From NCBI GenBank assembly GCA_023376005.1, contig CM042139.1:133549039-133613038 (forward strand): a stretch of DNA of 64,000 bases, in the 5' to 3' direction. The translations under genes were made by a program, and so were the position numbers. This DNA comes from Doryteuthis pealeii. Lineage: Eukaryota; Mollusca; Cephalopoda; Myopsida; Loliginidae. A model generated the notes under the pieces. That model did not search any database. It was not told where the DNA came from and was given only the letters and a program-made list of their open reading frames with translations. Shown in pieces: positions 35,801-49,776 of the stretch (positions within the stretch are counted from its first letter, which is position 1; each line of letters starts with the position of its first letter).

Positions 35801-38800
35801 TTAAACAAAATAACTGGTGATTATATCTTTATTCACTAATATATCAACACAGAAAATTTAATAAATTCATAAATCCCATGATTTTTCTTTTTTTCTTTGG
35901 CGGGGTGACATACGATTAACCAGAAAAAATTAATCCAGAAAGTTGAACTATACTGTGATAAGTAAATTTATACACATCTTTTAGAAGAAGTCGGGGACTG
36001 ATGATAAACTAGCTAAGGGTTATTATTTAGTCTTTGGGCTGGTCTCTTCAAATTGGGGAAAAGGGAAGTGACCACTGATGTGATTTGCTTGGAACCCTGA
36101 TGTATTGATGTGAGCACACTCGTGCACTCACTTCAAATTTTTATGTATTTGAATGAGTACATCAAGTGTGCACACACTTGGCATATAAGCCGGAAAAATT
36201 CTGCTGGACCCCGGGAGAGAATAAGGTAGGAAGTTAGAGAAAAAATTAAGCAGTATTAGGAGCCGTTGTTGAGTTGACCTTATTCAGTGTACATGACTGT
36301 GAGAGTTCGTAGTCAGCCAGCAGAAGCAGAGCACTAGATGGACTTGTCAAAATTAACAACAGATAGATCAGTAGAAATTCAGCAGTGGGACCCCCTTGGA
36401 GGTCCAGGCACGCAGTTAAAGCAATGAGCTTAGAAAAAAGATACACTGAGTGTCATATCACCCTTCCGTCTGAAAGTTCACCTTTTGTTGTTTCTGTGTT
36501 TGTTTTTATTCCCTTGGGACTGTACTCGCAGACCAGTGCATTTTGAAAACACGTGATGGGCCGACGATCATGGCCAGCAGACGAATGACAGAGGAAAGTA
36601 TGTGCTGAGACCACTATCACACCTGCAAAAACTAAAAACTAAAAAAATATATTAGGAATCCCCATACTCAAGCATCAATAAAATTCAATTTAACAAGTTT
36701 ATAGGCTTTGTTGATTCAAGCAGTATTAGTGGTGCCAAATTTATGTGGTGTCTGAGGAAGTATATATAATATATAATATATATATTATATTTATAAATAT
36801 AATTGGTAATTACAACAGAAAAACCACTATAAAGTATAGAAAGAAAAGGAAAAACAAGATCATTTGAAGAAGGAAACAGATAAGCCTTGTATTTAAACAT
36901 TAAAGTTACAGCAATAAGAGAAGTCAAAATGTAGTGTTCAAAGTACATCAGAATATGCCTTTGTAAAAGTTCAGCACGATAGATGAAGAAAGAGTAAAGT
37001 TCTATATATCAGCAGTGAAGTAATTTGTAGAGAGGGAAAATAAAGCTTGTATCTCCAGTGGCAGTCAAATAGTTTTAAGTTAAGCGACGTGGATCCGTCC
37101 AGCATGCATTGGTCTCTGAACTTCTACTCGAAACCTTCCTTTATATACATCAACATAGGCTCCAGATTCGGTCTTTTTGAAAACTTCTGTTATGGCACTT
37201 TGATTGGTCCAAAATTATCATTTTCATTATTTCTATTTTTTTTTATACCTCGCTGATCCTATGCACAGATTGCTTACTTTCGTCATTTTATTTCTGCTTT
37301 CGATGCATTAACTTCCGGTTGATTTCTTATATATCACTAGAGTTTCAAGTCTTTGGAATTTTATGGAAAAAAACAAAAAAAAAACATAACACAAAAAACA
37401 AAAAAACAAACACCCCCCAAAAAAAACCCCAAAAAACCAAAACAAAAACAACAAACAAGCCTCCATCCCCCATAAGTTGAAAACAATCTCTAAATTCCAA
37501 ACTTATAGTTTTACTTTTATCAGCCAACTTTTATCTTTTAATAACTGAATAAACTATCTGCCTGTTGGCTGGGGCTATAGAATATGCCAATTGGACCTAT
37601 GCAATGGTGCCACCTTTGACCATGAACAGGTTTGTTGGGGTGAGCGGTCTGTGACCTGGGTACTAAGTGGTCCCATGACATCCAACACTTTACTTTAGCT
37701 CTTACTTGGATAAACGGGTGGTTAGGAAGGCCTAATCAAATCAGTTGGCTGATCATGTCAAGCTAGCAATTATATGAATGTCTTCAAATAGTCTTATTGC
37801 AAACACCACCTCTTTTATCATAAGTGCTAGAAGAGGTGACTGACAGTCAGACACTAGTATTTATTAGTACTGAAAGTTAATGAAATTATTTCTACCAGTT
37901 TATTTATACACATGAAGTTAATGAAAATTATTTCTATAATATCATCTATATATATAAAAACTAGATTCGGCACTAAATAACCACAAGGTTGATATGCCAT
38001 TAAACTAAACCAAATCTGAATAAACCATCAGGTTTATTGCTTAGTTCTATCTGTTCATCCTACCCCATTTTTTCAGCTACGAGATGACATTGCTTGATAT
38101 TCAAAACATATTCTTTCAAAAAAATATATTTTAAAAAATTATAAGATTTTCAATGGCTTATTTCAGTTGCAGTTGATGAAATTTAAACGAAAATAAATAA
38201 AATAATCCTATTCTATTTTATTCTAAATTATTTACCTGCCTTTTGCAGTAAGAATCCAGAGTTACTTCCCATAAGAATTATTTCCCTTATGTTTAGCAAT
38301 TCAAGGGGAGTAACTCTTAATTTCTTTTCTAAAAAATTTGGAAATATTTGCTGAATTATTTACTTAAAATGCAATTATTAAGATGATGATAAATTTTTTC
38401 AGCGTTTGTTATAAAATTTTAATCATCAAATAAATAATAAAATTCATCTTGTTTCGATAAGATGTGATATATTTCCATTTTACATATATGGAGTGTTTAA
38501 ATGAATAAAAAAAAACCTAATTATCTGTTATTTGTATACTTTGTAATTATTTGTTTTAGGGGTAAATTTTATTTCCTATTTCATTGAGCGCTAAATGAAT
38601 TCAGTGTTTTTTGTATTTTAAAAATTATATTTTTCTCTGAAACTGAGAAAAGTCACTCTGGAGTCATTTTAAGTTGAAAATCATATACATAAGATGTAAT
38701 GGAAGTGGAGATAACTCTTTGTCTTGCAAAATTTGAAGGACAAAATTATTTATCTTATATACTATTAGAAAGGATCGCGTACACGATCTTCAGGAAGATC

Positions 38801-39173
38801 GTATAGGCGATAAACTTTCAGTTACCAGGTGCCGTTGACTCCATGTCCACCCTAACTTAACTTAGATATAGATGCTCTACCAATGATACTTATCACTGTT
38901 AATTTAAACATAGCACCCATAGTCTTCTTTTTCTTTAAACGACCGTTCTCTAACCTTTGGTTTGAAATGTTTTCTGACGAAAGGACTAGCGGCGATCCAC
39001 CTTATCAGTTTTTACTGTCGGTCAGCTTGGTTACTGGTGATGGGTAGTGACCACTACATTATAATTGATTGCAGAAAATTTGTTCGTCTTGCGTAATGTT
39101 CCCCTTTATTACTCTCCAAACAAAAGGCTTAGAAACAAATTGTCCTTTTATTCAAATACTTGTACGCAGTACA

Positions 39174-39221
<48 letters not shown>

Positions 39222-39575
39222 CTAGCAGAATACCCGGTCTATGACTGGACTAAAAGGAACACTAAAGCGTTACAGAGAAGTTGGGGTGGGGAAGAGACAA
39301 TAATAAACGGGTGGTTAGGGAGGCTAATCAAAATCCGATAATTTCCTGATTTTTGGTAAATTATTTCTCTGGGGGGATAAAAGTCATTTTGTCAAAACGC
39401 ATTTTAGGCCCATTTGGGTATCCTATTCTATTTTAAATTATTTTAGATATAATAATAAAAACAAAATAATTGGGCATGCACACTTTAATCTTCTTTAGGA
39501 TACAGCGTTATAGTTTGTTTTTTTTAATTACATTTTTTTCAACATATCTGTCGGATTCAATTCCATTTTTCTCAC

Positions 39576-39627
<52 letters not shown>

Positions 39628-41655
39628 TATATTATAATATATATTATATAATATATATATTACACACGCACACACAGACAGACAGACAGACACACACACG
39701 CACGCATACCTCCCATATTATATATTATATATATATATATATATATACGCACACACAGACAGACACACACACACATCCAATATATACATATATATAATAA
39801 TTATTGTATTTACTAGCAAATATATACACCTCCGGGTGCAAGTATTTAAGTTTGAATGTCATAAAATATTGTATTAAATTAGAAAGACTAATGAAACTAA
39901 ATAAGAATGCAGAATAAAAAGATTTGAAACAGGGGGGTATAATCGAAAAATAGAACAACTGAAACTTACACTTCCATCACTCTCGTCTTTCATTGTTATT
40001 TTTTCTAATTTAAGTATTATTAAAAGAGGAAGTAAAGAATAAAATTACAGTAATTTCTTCTTGTTAATGGATTTCTTTTAAGATTTATTGAAGAGATTTT
40101 TGCTTATATTCATTAAAATAAAACAAACAATTAGAAATCAATAGTATAAACATATTTTATTAAAATCACATTTTAAATATCAATATGCAAATTAGCCTTC
40201 CCGTTCGCACTGTAAACCGTTATTTTTGTTGTTTAATATAAATATAATTGGATGTTATTAATTGTAGATATGGTCAACAGCATTAATAATGTAAAACATT
40301 TTATTAATAATTGAGATTTAAATAAAAAAATAAAATCATTGAGATTGTGATGTCAATAGCAAAGGGAATTGTGACTTGAGTAGTAATATAGTTTCGGTTA
40401 CAGACAGAAAAACACACAATTCCATTATAATAAGATGTTACTGTACAAAGCAAAATAGCCCACTGATTCTGTATATTCAATTACTTCACGTACTACTTAC
40501 AACTCTTTTTTCGCCATGTTTATGGGATTGAAATAGACTGACTGTATCTCCTTCAGAGGTGTAATATTACCCCACAAAATGGAGTGTTCTGGATATGATG
40601 GTGAGGCATCATTCTGGAGATCTGGAGAGTGTGAAGTATCCCTTCATTGTCATTATACAAGGTCACCTGTCTCATAGTAAAACCTGTTAAGGCCCTCTAT
40701 GAGTCAATTAGATCCGTTTAAAAATTATTCGTAGTCGATAGGACCGTGTGTAAAAAAACAAAAACAAAATAATAATAAAACAAACAAAAACAACAACAAC
40801 AAACAAACAACACCTATTAAGAAACAACTCACAACAATGTAATGTACATACAATGAACGGACTCCTTAACCACTAGACAAAATAACCCAGCCAGGTTTGC
40901 AATCCGTTAAAATCATAAAATTTCAGCAACCAAAAAATACAAGAAAAAAAAATCTCTGGAAATAATCAAACAATTTTTTCATCCATGGTTGAGCACTTCA
41001 TCGTGACGTAATGATCGCAAGCTCGTTGTGCAGACAAATTAGTTGGTTGGGCTGGATGGTTGGTTAATTTTAAGGCATGTCAACCCTTGTTGGTTATTTT
41101 ATGCCGAAGATGTTTTATTTGATTATTCTTGATGAGTATTCATTTTTAAAAACTCATTTTAAATTAATTTTAGTTAAATTTATTTTAATTCAATTTTTCT
41201 ATTTAACCCCCAGATGGGACCCTAACAGATACTACCACCGGGTCAGGATGGACCTGGGTAATGGTGATGAAAGGGTAGTCACAACTCCCAGAGCATCAGA
41301 ATTGGAACTTCACCACAAGATGCAGTCTAATACCAATTAGTAGTGAGCTCGATCCTACTAGTGTCTCATGTAAAATCTATTTGCAGGATCCTAGAGGGCA
41401 TAAAAGATGACACAAAACCACGCTGATCAATTCAGATCAGTCCAAAGCCTTTTCTGGGGGGGGGGGGGGTAACTCCATGTCAAATTATCAGGCCATGTCA
41501 CCCAACCCATTGAATTTTTTCTGAAATATTGTCCAAGTGTGTATTATGTAAAGTTAGCCAATTCCCAAGATTTGAGCTTCCAATCCAAAAATTGGCGGTG
41601 TTATGTCGATTTTTTAGCTCTCTAAAATTTGAGGGGGGGGGGGGAAAATGGCGAC
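26807..41655 (-). repeat. Palindrome arm R1 (first inverted copy)
   Basis: Reverse complement of F1/F2. It starts at F2-equivalent position 57,046 and ends at F1-equivalent 11,527. Net length is about 500 bp shorter than the sequence it mirrors, through very many one- to few-base losses, densest between 27 and 36 kb and much rarer between 36 and 41.6 kb. Contents in inverted order: SINE B (about 26870-27320 and 28266-28510), poly(T) 27788-27813, hairpin (about 28940-29040), LINE remnant (about 29060-29330), SINE A (29660-29815), foldback 2 (30028-30514), SINE B pair (about 31500-32260), LINE remnant (about 33548-33690), module E (33905-34505), foldback 1 (35048-35921), promoter-like site (about 37110-37215), microsatellites (39174-39797), module E (39815-40440) and the two family C copies (40590-41331). 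Open frames in this arm are shadows. Confidence 0.97.
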
Positions 41656-41920
41656 TTAACACGCCAATTTTTGGATTTGGAAGCTCAAATCTTGGAATTG
41701 GCTAACTTTATCATAAACAACTTGGACAATATTTCAGAAAATTCAATGGGTTGGGTGACATGGCCTGGATAATTTGACATGGAGTTACCCCCCCCCCAGA
41801 AAGGCTTTGGACTGATCTGAATTGATCAGCGTGGTTTTTGTGTCATCTTTTATGCCCTCTAGGATCCTGCAAATAGATTTTACATGAGACACCTAGTGAG
41901 GATCGAGCTCACTACTAATT

Positions 41921-42210
41921 GGTATTAGACTGCATCTTGTGGTGAAGTTCCAATTCTGATGCTCTGGGAGTGTGGACTACCCTTTCATCACCATTACTCC
42001 AGGTCCATCTGACCGGAGTGGTGTATCTGTTAGGGTCCATCTGGGGGTTAATAGAAAAAATTGAATTAAAATAAATTTAACTAAAATTAATTTAAAATGA
42101 GTTTTTAAAATTGAATACTCATCAAGAATTATCAAATAAAACATCTTCGCATAAAATAACCACAAGGTTGACATGCCGTAAAATTTAACCAACCATCAGC
42201 CAACCAACTA
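41921..42210 (+). mobile_element. Non-autonomous repeat family C (F2)
   Basis: Counterpart of 11855-12157, lacking several single C and G bases in homopolymer positions. Confidence 0.85.
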
Positions 42211-42830
42211 ATTGTCTGCACAACGAGCTTGCGGATCATTACGTCACGATGAAGTGCTCAACCATGGTGAAAAAATTGTTTGATTATTCCAGATGATTTT
42301 TTTTCTTGTATTTTGGTTGCTGAAATTTTTATGATTTTAACGGGATTGCAAACTGCTGGGGTTATTTTATGTCTAGTGGTTAAGGAGTCACGTTCATTGT
42401 ATGTACATTACATTGTTGTAAGTTGTTTCTTAATGGTGTTTTGTTGTTGTTTGTTGTTTGTTTGTTTTTTTGTTTTGTTTTTTTATTTATTTATTTATTG
42501 TTTTTTGTTTTTTACACACGGTCCTATCGACTACGAATAATTTTTAACGGATCTAATTGATCATAGATGGGGCCTTAACAGGTTTTACTATGAGACAGGG
42601 TGACCTTGTAGTAATGAAATGAAGGGATACTTCACACTCTCCAGATCTCCAGAACTGATGCCTCACCATCATATCCAGAACACTCCATTTTGTGGGTAAT
42701 ATTACACCTCTGAAGGAGATAGTCAGTCTATTTCAATCCCATAAACATGGCGAAAAAAGAGTAGAGTAGTACGTGGAAGTATTGAATATACAGAATCAGT
42801 GGGCTATTTTGCTTTGTTACAGTAACATCT

Positions 42831-43450
42831 TATTATAATGGAGATTGTGTGTTTTTCTGTCTGTAACCGAAACTATATTACTACTCAAGTCACAATTCCC
42901 TTTGCTATTGACATCACAATCTCAATGATTTTATTTTTATTTAAATCTCAATTATTAATAAAATTGTTTTACATTATTAATGCTGTTGACCATATCTACA
43001 TATTAATAACATCCAATTATATTTATATAAACAACAAATAACGGTTTACAGTGCGAACGGAAGGCTAATTTGCATATTGATATTAAAATGTGATTTTAAT
43101 AATATATGTTTAGTACTATTGATTTCTAATTGTTTTGTTTTATTTTAATGAATATAAGCAAAAATCTCTTCAATAAATCTTAAAAGAAATCCATTAACAA
43201 GAAGAAATTACTGTAATTTTATTCTTTACTTCCTCTTTTAACTAAATACTTAAATTAGAAAAAATAACAATGAAGACGAGAGTGATGAAGTGTAAGTTTC
43301 AGTTGTTCTATTTTTCGATTATACCCCTGTTTCAAATCTTTTTATCTGCATTCTTATTTAGTTTCATTAGTCTTTCTAATTTAATACAATATTTTATGAC
43401 ATTCAAACTTAAATACTTGCACCCGGAGGGTGTATATATTTGCTAGTAAT
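42831..43450 (+). repeat. Module E, first copy (F2)
   Basis: Counterpart of 12797-13425. The MEIVCFSVCNRNY frame ends earlier here (after 67 codons) because one A is missing in 'aacaacaaataacgg'. Confidence 0.6.
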
Positions 43451-43459
43451 ACAATAATT

Positions 43460-43506
43460 AATATATGTATTATTGTGTATGTGTGTGTGTGTCTGTCTGT
43501 GTGTGC

Positions 43507-43544
<38 letters not shown>

Positions 43545-43590
43545 GAGGGTATGCGTGCGTGTGTGTGTCTGTCTGTCTGTCTGTGTGTGC

Positions 43591-43628
<38 letters not shown>

Positions 43629-43629
43629 T

Positions 43630-43684
<55 letters not shown>
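43460..43684. repeat. Compound TA/TG microsatellite (F2)
   Basis: Counterpart of 13437-13662 with different tract lengths and 'aatatatatta' interruptions. Confidence 0.97.
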
Positions 43685-43686
<2 letters not shown>

Positions 43687-44038
43687 GTGAGAAAAATGGA
43701 ATTGAATCCGACAGATATGTTAAAAAAATGTAATTAAAAAAAACAACTATAACGCTGTATCCTAAAGAAGATCTAAAGTGTGCATGCCAATATTTTTTTT
43801 TATTTATTTTATATCTAAAATAATTTAAAATAGAATAGGGATACCCAAAATGGGCCTAAAATGCGTTTTTGACAAAATGACTTTATCCCCCCCAGAGAAA
43901 ATAATTTACCAAAATCAGGAAATTATCGATTTTGATTAGGCCTCCCTAACCACCCGTTTATTATTTGTCTCTTCCCCACCAACTTCTCTGTAACGCTTTA
44001 GTGTTCCTTTTAGTCCAGTCATAGACCGGGTACTTCTG

Positions 44039-44095
<57 letters not shown>

Positions 44096-44456
44096 ACTGC
44101 GTACAAGTATTTGAATAAAAGGACAATTTGTTTCTAATCCTTTTGTTTGGAGAGTAATAAAGGGGAACATTACGCAAGACGAACAAATTTTCTTGCAATC
44201 AATTATAATGTAGTGGTCACTACCCATCACCAGTAACCAAGCTGACCGACAGTAAAACTGATAAGGTGGATCGCCGCTAGTCTTTCGTCAGAAAACATTT
44301 CAAACCAAAGGTTAGAGAACGGTCGTTTAAAGAAAAAGAAGACTATGGGTGCTATGTTTATAAGTTAACAGTGATAAGTATCATTGGTAGAGCATCTATA
44401 TCTAAGTTAAGTTAGGGTGGACATGGAGTCAACGGCACCTGGTAACTGAAAGTTTT

Positions 44457-44494
44457 TCGCCTATACGATCTTCCTGAAGATCGTGTACGCGATC
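44457..44494. repeat. GATC-rich 38-bp hairpin (F2)
   Basis: Counterpart of 14450-14487, with the same arms. Confidence 0.8.
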
Positions 44495-46081
44495 CTTTCT
44501 AATAGTATATAAGATAAATAATTTTGTCCTTCAAATTTTGCAAGACAAAGAGTTATCTCCACTTCCATTACATCTTATGTATATGATTTTTCAACTTAAA
44601 ATTGACTCCAGAGTGACTTTTCTCAGTTTCAGAGAAAATATAATTTTTAAAATACAAAAAACACTGAATATTATTAGCGCTCAATGAAATAGGAAATAAA
44701 TTTACACCCCTAAAACAAATAATTACAAAGGTATACAAATAACAGATAATTAGGTTTTTTTTTTATTCATTTAAACACTCCATATATGTAAAATGGAAAT
44801 ATATCACATCTTATCGAAACAAGATGAATTTTATTTATTTATTTGATGATTAAATTTTATAACAAACGCTGAAAAAATTTATCATCATCTTAATAATTGC
44901 AATTTTAAGTAAATAATTTCAGCAAATATTTCCAAATTTTTTAGAAAAAGAAATTAAGAGTTACTCCCTTGAATTGCTAAACATAAGGGAAATAATTCTT
45001 ATGGGAAGTAACTCTGGATTCTTACTGCAAAAGGCAGGTAAATAATTTAGAATAAAATAGAATAGGATATTTTATTTTATTTTCGTTTAAATTTCATCAA
45101 CTGCAACTGAAATAAGCCATTTGAAAATCTTTATATATTTTTAAATATATATTTTTGAAGAATATGTTTTGAAATATCAAGCAATGTCATCTCGTAGCTG
45201 AAAAATGGGGTAGGATGAACAGATAGAACTAAGCAATAAACCTGATGGTTTATTCAGATTTGGTTTAGTTTTAATGGCATATCAACCCTTGTGGGTTATT
45301 TAGTGCCGAATCTAGTTTTTATTATATATAGATGATTTATTTATAGAAATAATTTTCATTAACTTCATGTGTATAAATAAACTGGTAGAAATAAATTTCA
45401 TTAACTTCTTCAGTACTAATAATACTAGTGTCTGACTGTCAGTCACCTCCTTCTAGCACTTATGATAAAAAGAGGTGGGTGTTTGCAATAAGACTAATTT
45501 GAAGACATTCATATAATTGCTAGGGCTTGACATGATCAGCCAACTGATTTGATTAGGCCTTCCTAACCACCGTTTATTCCAAGTAAGAGAGCTAAAGTAA
45601 AGTGTTGGATGTCATGGGACCACTTAGTACCCAGGTCACAGACCGCTCACCCACAAACCTGTTCATGGTCAACAGGTGGCACATTGCATAGGTCCAATTG
45701 GCATATTCTATAGCCCAGCCAACAGGACAGATAGTTTATTCAGTTATTAAGATAAAAGTTGGCTGATAAAAGTAAAACTATAAGTTTGGAATTTAGAGAT
45801 TGTTTTCAACTTATCGGGGGGATGGGAGGCTTGTTTGTTTGTTTTTGTTTTGGTTTTTTTGGGGTTTTTTTTGGGGGGTGTTTGTTTGTTTGTTTTTGTG
45901 TTTATGTTTTATTTTTTGTTTTTTCCATAAAATTCCAAAGACTTGAAACTCTAGTGATATGATAAGAAATCAACCGGAAGTTAATGCATCGAAAGCAGAA
46001 ATAAAATGACGAAAGTAAGCAATCTGTGCATAGGATCAGCGCAGGTATAAAAAAAAATAGAAATAAATGAAAATGATAATT

Positions 46082-46180
46082 TTGGACCAATCAAAGTGCA
46101 TAACAGAAGTTTTCAAAAAGACCGAATCTGGAGCCTATGTTGGATGTATATAAAGGAAGGTTTTCGAGTAGAAGTTCAGA
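46082..46180 (+). promoter_or_regulatory. Candidate core promoter (F2)
   Basis: Counterpart of 16092-16190: ccaatcaaag (about 46087), tatataaagg (about 46147) and 'agttcagagacc' about 30 bp further. It precedes the intact 81-codon frame at 46753 by about 570 bp, with an acceptor-like ttttttgcag in between (ending about 46694). Confidence 0.4.
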
Positions 46181-46502
46181 GACCAATGCATGCTGGACGG
46201 ATCCACGTCGCTTAACTTAAAACTATTTGACTGCCACTGGAGATACAAGCTTTATCTTTCCCTCTCTACAAATTACTTCACTGCTGATATATAGAACTTT
46301 ACTCTTTCTTCATCTATCGTGCTGAACTTTTACAAAGGCATATTCTGATGTACTTTGAACACTACATTTTGACTTCTCTTATTGCTGTAACTTTAATGTT
46401 TTAAATACAAGGCTTATCTGTTCCTTCTTCAAATGATTTGTTTTTCCTTTTATCATTTCTATAACTTTATAGTGTTTTTGTTGTAATTACCAATATATAT
46501 AT

Positions 46503-46546
<44 letters not shown>

Positions 46547-46752
46547 ACTTCACTCAAGACAACCACCATAAATTTGCAACCACTATAAACTGCTTACCTC
46601 AACAAGCACTATAAAACTTGTTAAATTGATTTTATTGAATGAATTGAGTATGGGGATTCCTAATAATATTTTTTTTAGTTTTTAGTTTTTTGCAGGTGTG
46701 ACATAGTGGTCCCTCAGCCACATACTTTCCTCTGTCAATTCGTCTGCTGGCC

Positions 46753-46998
46753 ATGTCGTCCCCATCACCGTGTCTTCAAAATGCAACTGGTCTGCGAGTA
46801 ACAGTCAAGGGAATAAAAACAAACACAGAACAACAAAAGGTGAAACTTTCAGACGGAAAGGGTGTATATGACACTCAGTGTATCTTCTTTTCTAACTCAT
46901 TGACTTTAACTGCCGTGCACTGGACCTCCAAGGGGGTCCCACTGGCTGAATCTTCTACTGAATCTATCTGTTGTCTAATTTTGACAAAGTCCATCTAG
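46753..46998 (+). CDS. 81-codon open frame behind the candidate promoter, unknown
   Basis: Starts MSSPSPCLQNATGLRVTVKG and ends with a TAG at 46996-46998. It includes KLSDGKGVYDTQCIFFSNSL but no domain that I recognise, no signal peptide and no membrane segment. It lies about 60 bp after a polypyrimidine-AG site that could be a splice acceptor, and about 570 bp after a CCAAT/TATA promoter-like segment. The F1 copy is frameshifted by two extra bases and the R1 copy (about 36350-36560) by several. If real it would be the start of a gene or of a retroelement ORF, but chance is a fair alternative. Confidence 0.2.
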   Translation: MSSPSPCLQNATGLRVTVKGIKTNTEQQKVKLSDGKGVYDTQCIFFSNSLTLTAVHWTSKGVPLAESSTESICCLILTKSI

Positions 46999-47157
46999 GG
47001 CTCCTGCTATCTGCCTGGCTGACTACAACTCTCCCAGTCCATGCTCACCCACTGACTAACGGAGTCCAACTCAGACAACGGCTCCTAACTAACTGACTTA
47101 ACTTTTTCTTCTAACTTCCCCTACCCCTTAATTCTCTTCCCAGGGTTCCAAGCAAAT

Positions 47158-47259
47158 TTTCCGGCTATATGCCAAGTCGTGTGCACACTTGATGTACCTC
47201 ATTTCAAAATAAATAAAAAAATTTGAAGTGAGTGCACGAGTGTGCTCACATCAAATAAT
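47158..47259. mobile_element. 102-bp miniature foldback insertion (F2)
   Basis: Counterpart of 17164-17265, again with perfect 17-bp flanking direct repeats (47141-47157 and 47260-47276). Confidence 0.6.
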
Positions 47260-47437
47260 CAGGGTTCCAAGCAAATCCACATCCAGTGGTCACCCCTTTT
47301 CCCAATTTGACAGAGACCACCAAAACTAAATAATAACCCTTAGCTCCAGATTTATCAGTCCCGACTTTCTCTTAAAAGATGTGGATATAAAACTATTCAC
47401 AGTCATGTCTCCACTTTTCTGGCAATTACATTTTTTT

Positions 47438-48353
47438 GGTTAAATCGTATGTCACCCGCCAAAAGAAAAAAAGAAAAAAATCAGGGAATTTACTGAATTT
47501 AATTAAATTTTCTGTGTTGATATATTAGTGAATAAAAGATATAATGCACCAGTTATTTTGTTTAAAATTTTTTACATTTTTTCAGGTCAGTTAGCTTTGA
47601 ACTACGCATCTTTGAGGCGTAACACAGATTCTCAAAGATTGTGGTTCAAAGTTAACTGACCTGAAAAAATGTAAAAGTTTTTAATGAATAATATTGTTTT
47701 TTTTTTTTCTGTTATTTTCAGTGTTGATATATTAATGAATAAACGATATAATGCACTTATATATTTTATTCATTAATATATCAACACTGAAAATAACAGA
47801 AAAATAAAAAAACAATATTTCTATCAATGGAAAGGAAAGAAACAAGGCAAATATAATGTATATATTTGGGTTTATCTTTATTTGGTAAAATTGTGTAAGA
47901 ATTCGACAGATGCTTAAAAGTGTTTAAGTTCATATCTTTTGTTAAACTTTATTCGCTCAGCGGGTTTTGAGTACCGATATATAAGGTAACAAGTGTTTTT
48001 ACTTAACTTTGTTTCCAGAGAATAATGTATTTGAAGTGGGTTCACTTCGCTTTGTCTGTTTGTTGTTGTAGTAGTCAGCGCTGCTGCTGTTCTGTTTCGG
48101 ACTGTTGTCTTGTCTGCTGTTGATTGTTCAGGTCTTACCCTGATGGGTGCTAAAACTATTCTGATAATTTTTTAGGGTCTCACCCCCTACTTCCGGTCCC
48201 AACTTACTTCCAGTGCGGATTAAGGGGCAGATAACCCAAATTTACCATAAAAATTAAATTTGGTTAATTCCCTGATTTTTTTTTTTTTTTTTTTTTTTTT
48301 TCGGAGGGGTGACATACGATGGTGGAATTTAGGTCCATTAAGTTCGATTAACC
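47438..48353. mobile_element. Foldback (MITE-like) element 1 (F2)
   Basis: Counterpart of 17448-18359. The right terminal region is complete here: gtgacatacgatggtggaat followed by 'ttaggtccattaagttcgattaacc', which matches the terminal repeats of element 2. This shows that the two elements belong to one family. Confidence 0.8.
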
Positions 48354-48911
48354 TTTTATCTTTTAAGTCTGGGCGATTCGTATTTAATAGTTTTCTTGAA
48401 CTTTTAAACTAAGTCGTACTTAAAATGCATATACACACACACACATATATATACACATGTACGCACATATACAATTATATTCTCTTCTTAATGCTATGTT
48501 TACATATACATCACTCATATTTGTTTTTTACGATTTTCTTAACTTCTTGATTTTTAACTTTCTGACTTAAGTGACACTTAAGATTCACACACATACATGC
48601 ATATTTACATTTACATATAGATATCCATCTAGGGTTTTCCTAAGTTTACATAACATATACACCATCGTTCCATACAGGAAAAAGCTTTTATCTAATTAAC
48701 AAGATTCTCAGAAAACTTTCAGCTTTCATATAAATTCAACTTTTAATTACTTTGATTTCAGAAACAACTAAGAAACATAACTTGTTTGGTGAAAGTTATA
48801 TTTTCTGCAGCATACATAGTATTTTTATCTCTCAACATATTGTGGCTTTCTGTAGCAAAATATCCAGACATGCTGAGCAAAAATGAATGGCCTTTTTTAC
48901 ACAGCAGCTCA

Positions 48912-49545
48912 AAATCTTATTATAATGGAGATTGTGTGTTTTTCTGTCTGTAACCGAAACTATATTCCTACTCAAGTCACAATTCTCTTAGTTATTGACA
49001 TCACATTCTCCATGATTTTATTTTTATCTAAACCTCAATTATTAATAAAATTGTCTTACATTATTAATACTGTTAACTATGTCTACATGCTGACAACATG
49101 CAATTATATTTATATATACAACAAAATAGCGGTTTACAGTGTGAATGGGAAGGCTAATTTGCATATTAATATTAAAAAATCGAATTTAATAAATATGTGC
49201 TTAGTATTATTGATTTCTAACTGTTTGGTTTTATTTTAATGAATATAAGCAAAATCTCTTCAATGAATCTTAAATGAAATCCATTAACAAGAAAGAATAA
49301 CTGTCATTTTATTCTTTACTTCCTCTTTTAACTAAATACTTAAATTAGAAAAAATAACAATGAAAGACGAGAGTGATGGAAGAGTAAGTTTCAGTTGTTC
49401 TATTTTTTATTATACTCCCTCTGTTTCAAATCTTTTTATCTGTATTCTTATTTAGTTTCATTGGCCTTTCTAATTTAATACAATATTTTATTACATTAAA
49501 ACTTAAATACTTGCACCCGGAGGGTGCATATATTTGCTAGTTGTT
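48912..49545 (+). repeat. Module E, second copy (F2)
   Basis: Counterpart of 18925-19545. It carries the longer open frame (MEIVCFSVCNRNYIPT...), which stays open to 49239. Confidence 0.6.
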
Positions 49546-49776
49546 ATAAAAATGTTTCAGGAGCAAGACTTTAATTTTTTTTTTTCTGTAGGTCAGTGTA
49601 ATAAATGTCTTTCTCAATTCAAATGTTGTCTATTGAACTTTAACATAACTCATCAATTCATGCTGACAACACATATCATCCCCATGACTCATTACAAAAT
49701 GGCAACAACACTGGATTAACAACATCCATAATAAACTCTTCCTAATCAAACCCAATTTGGGAGGCTGATACCAACT

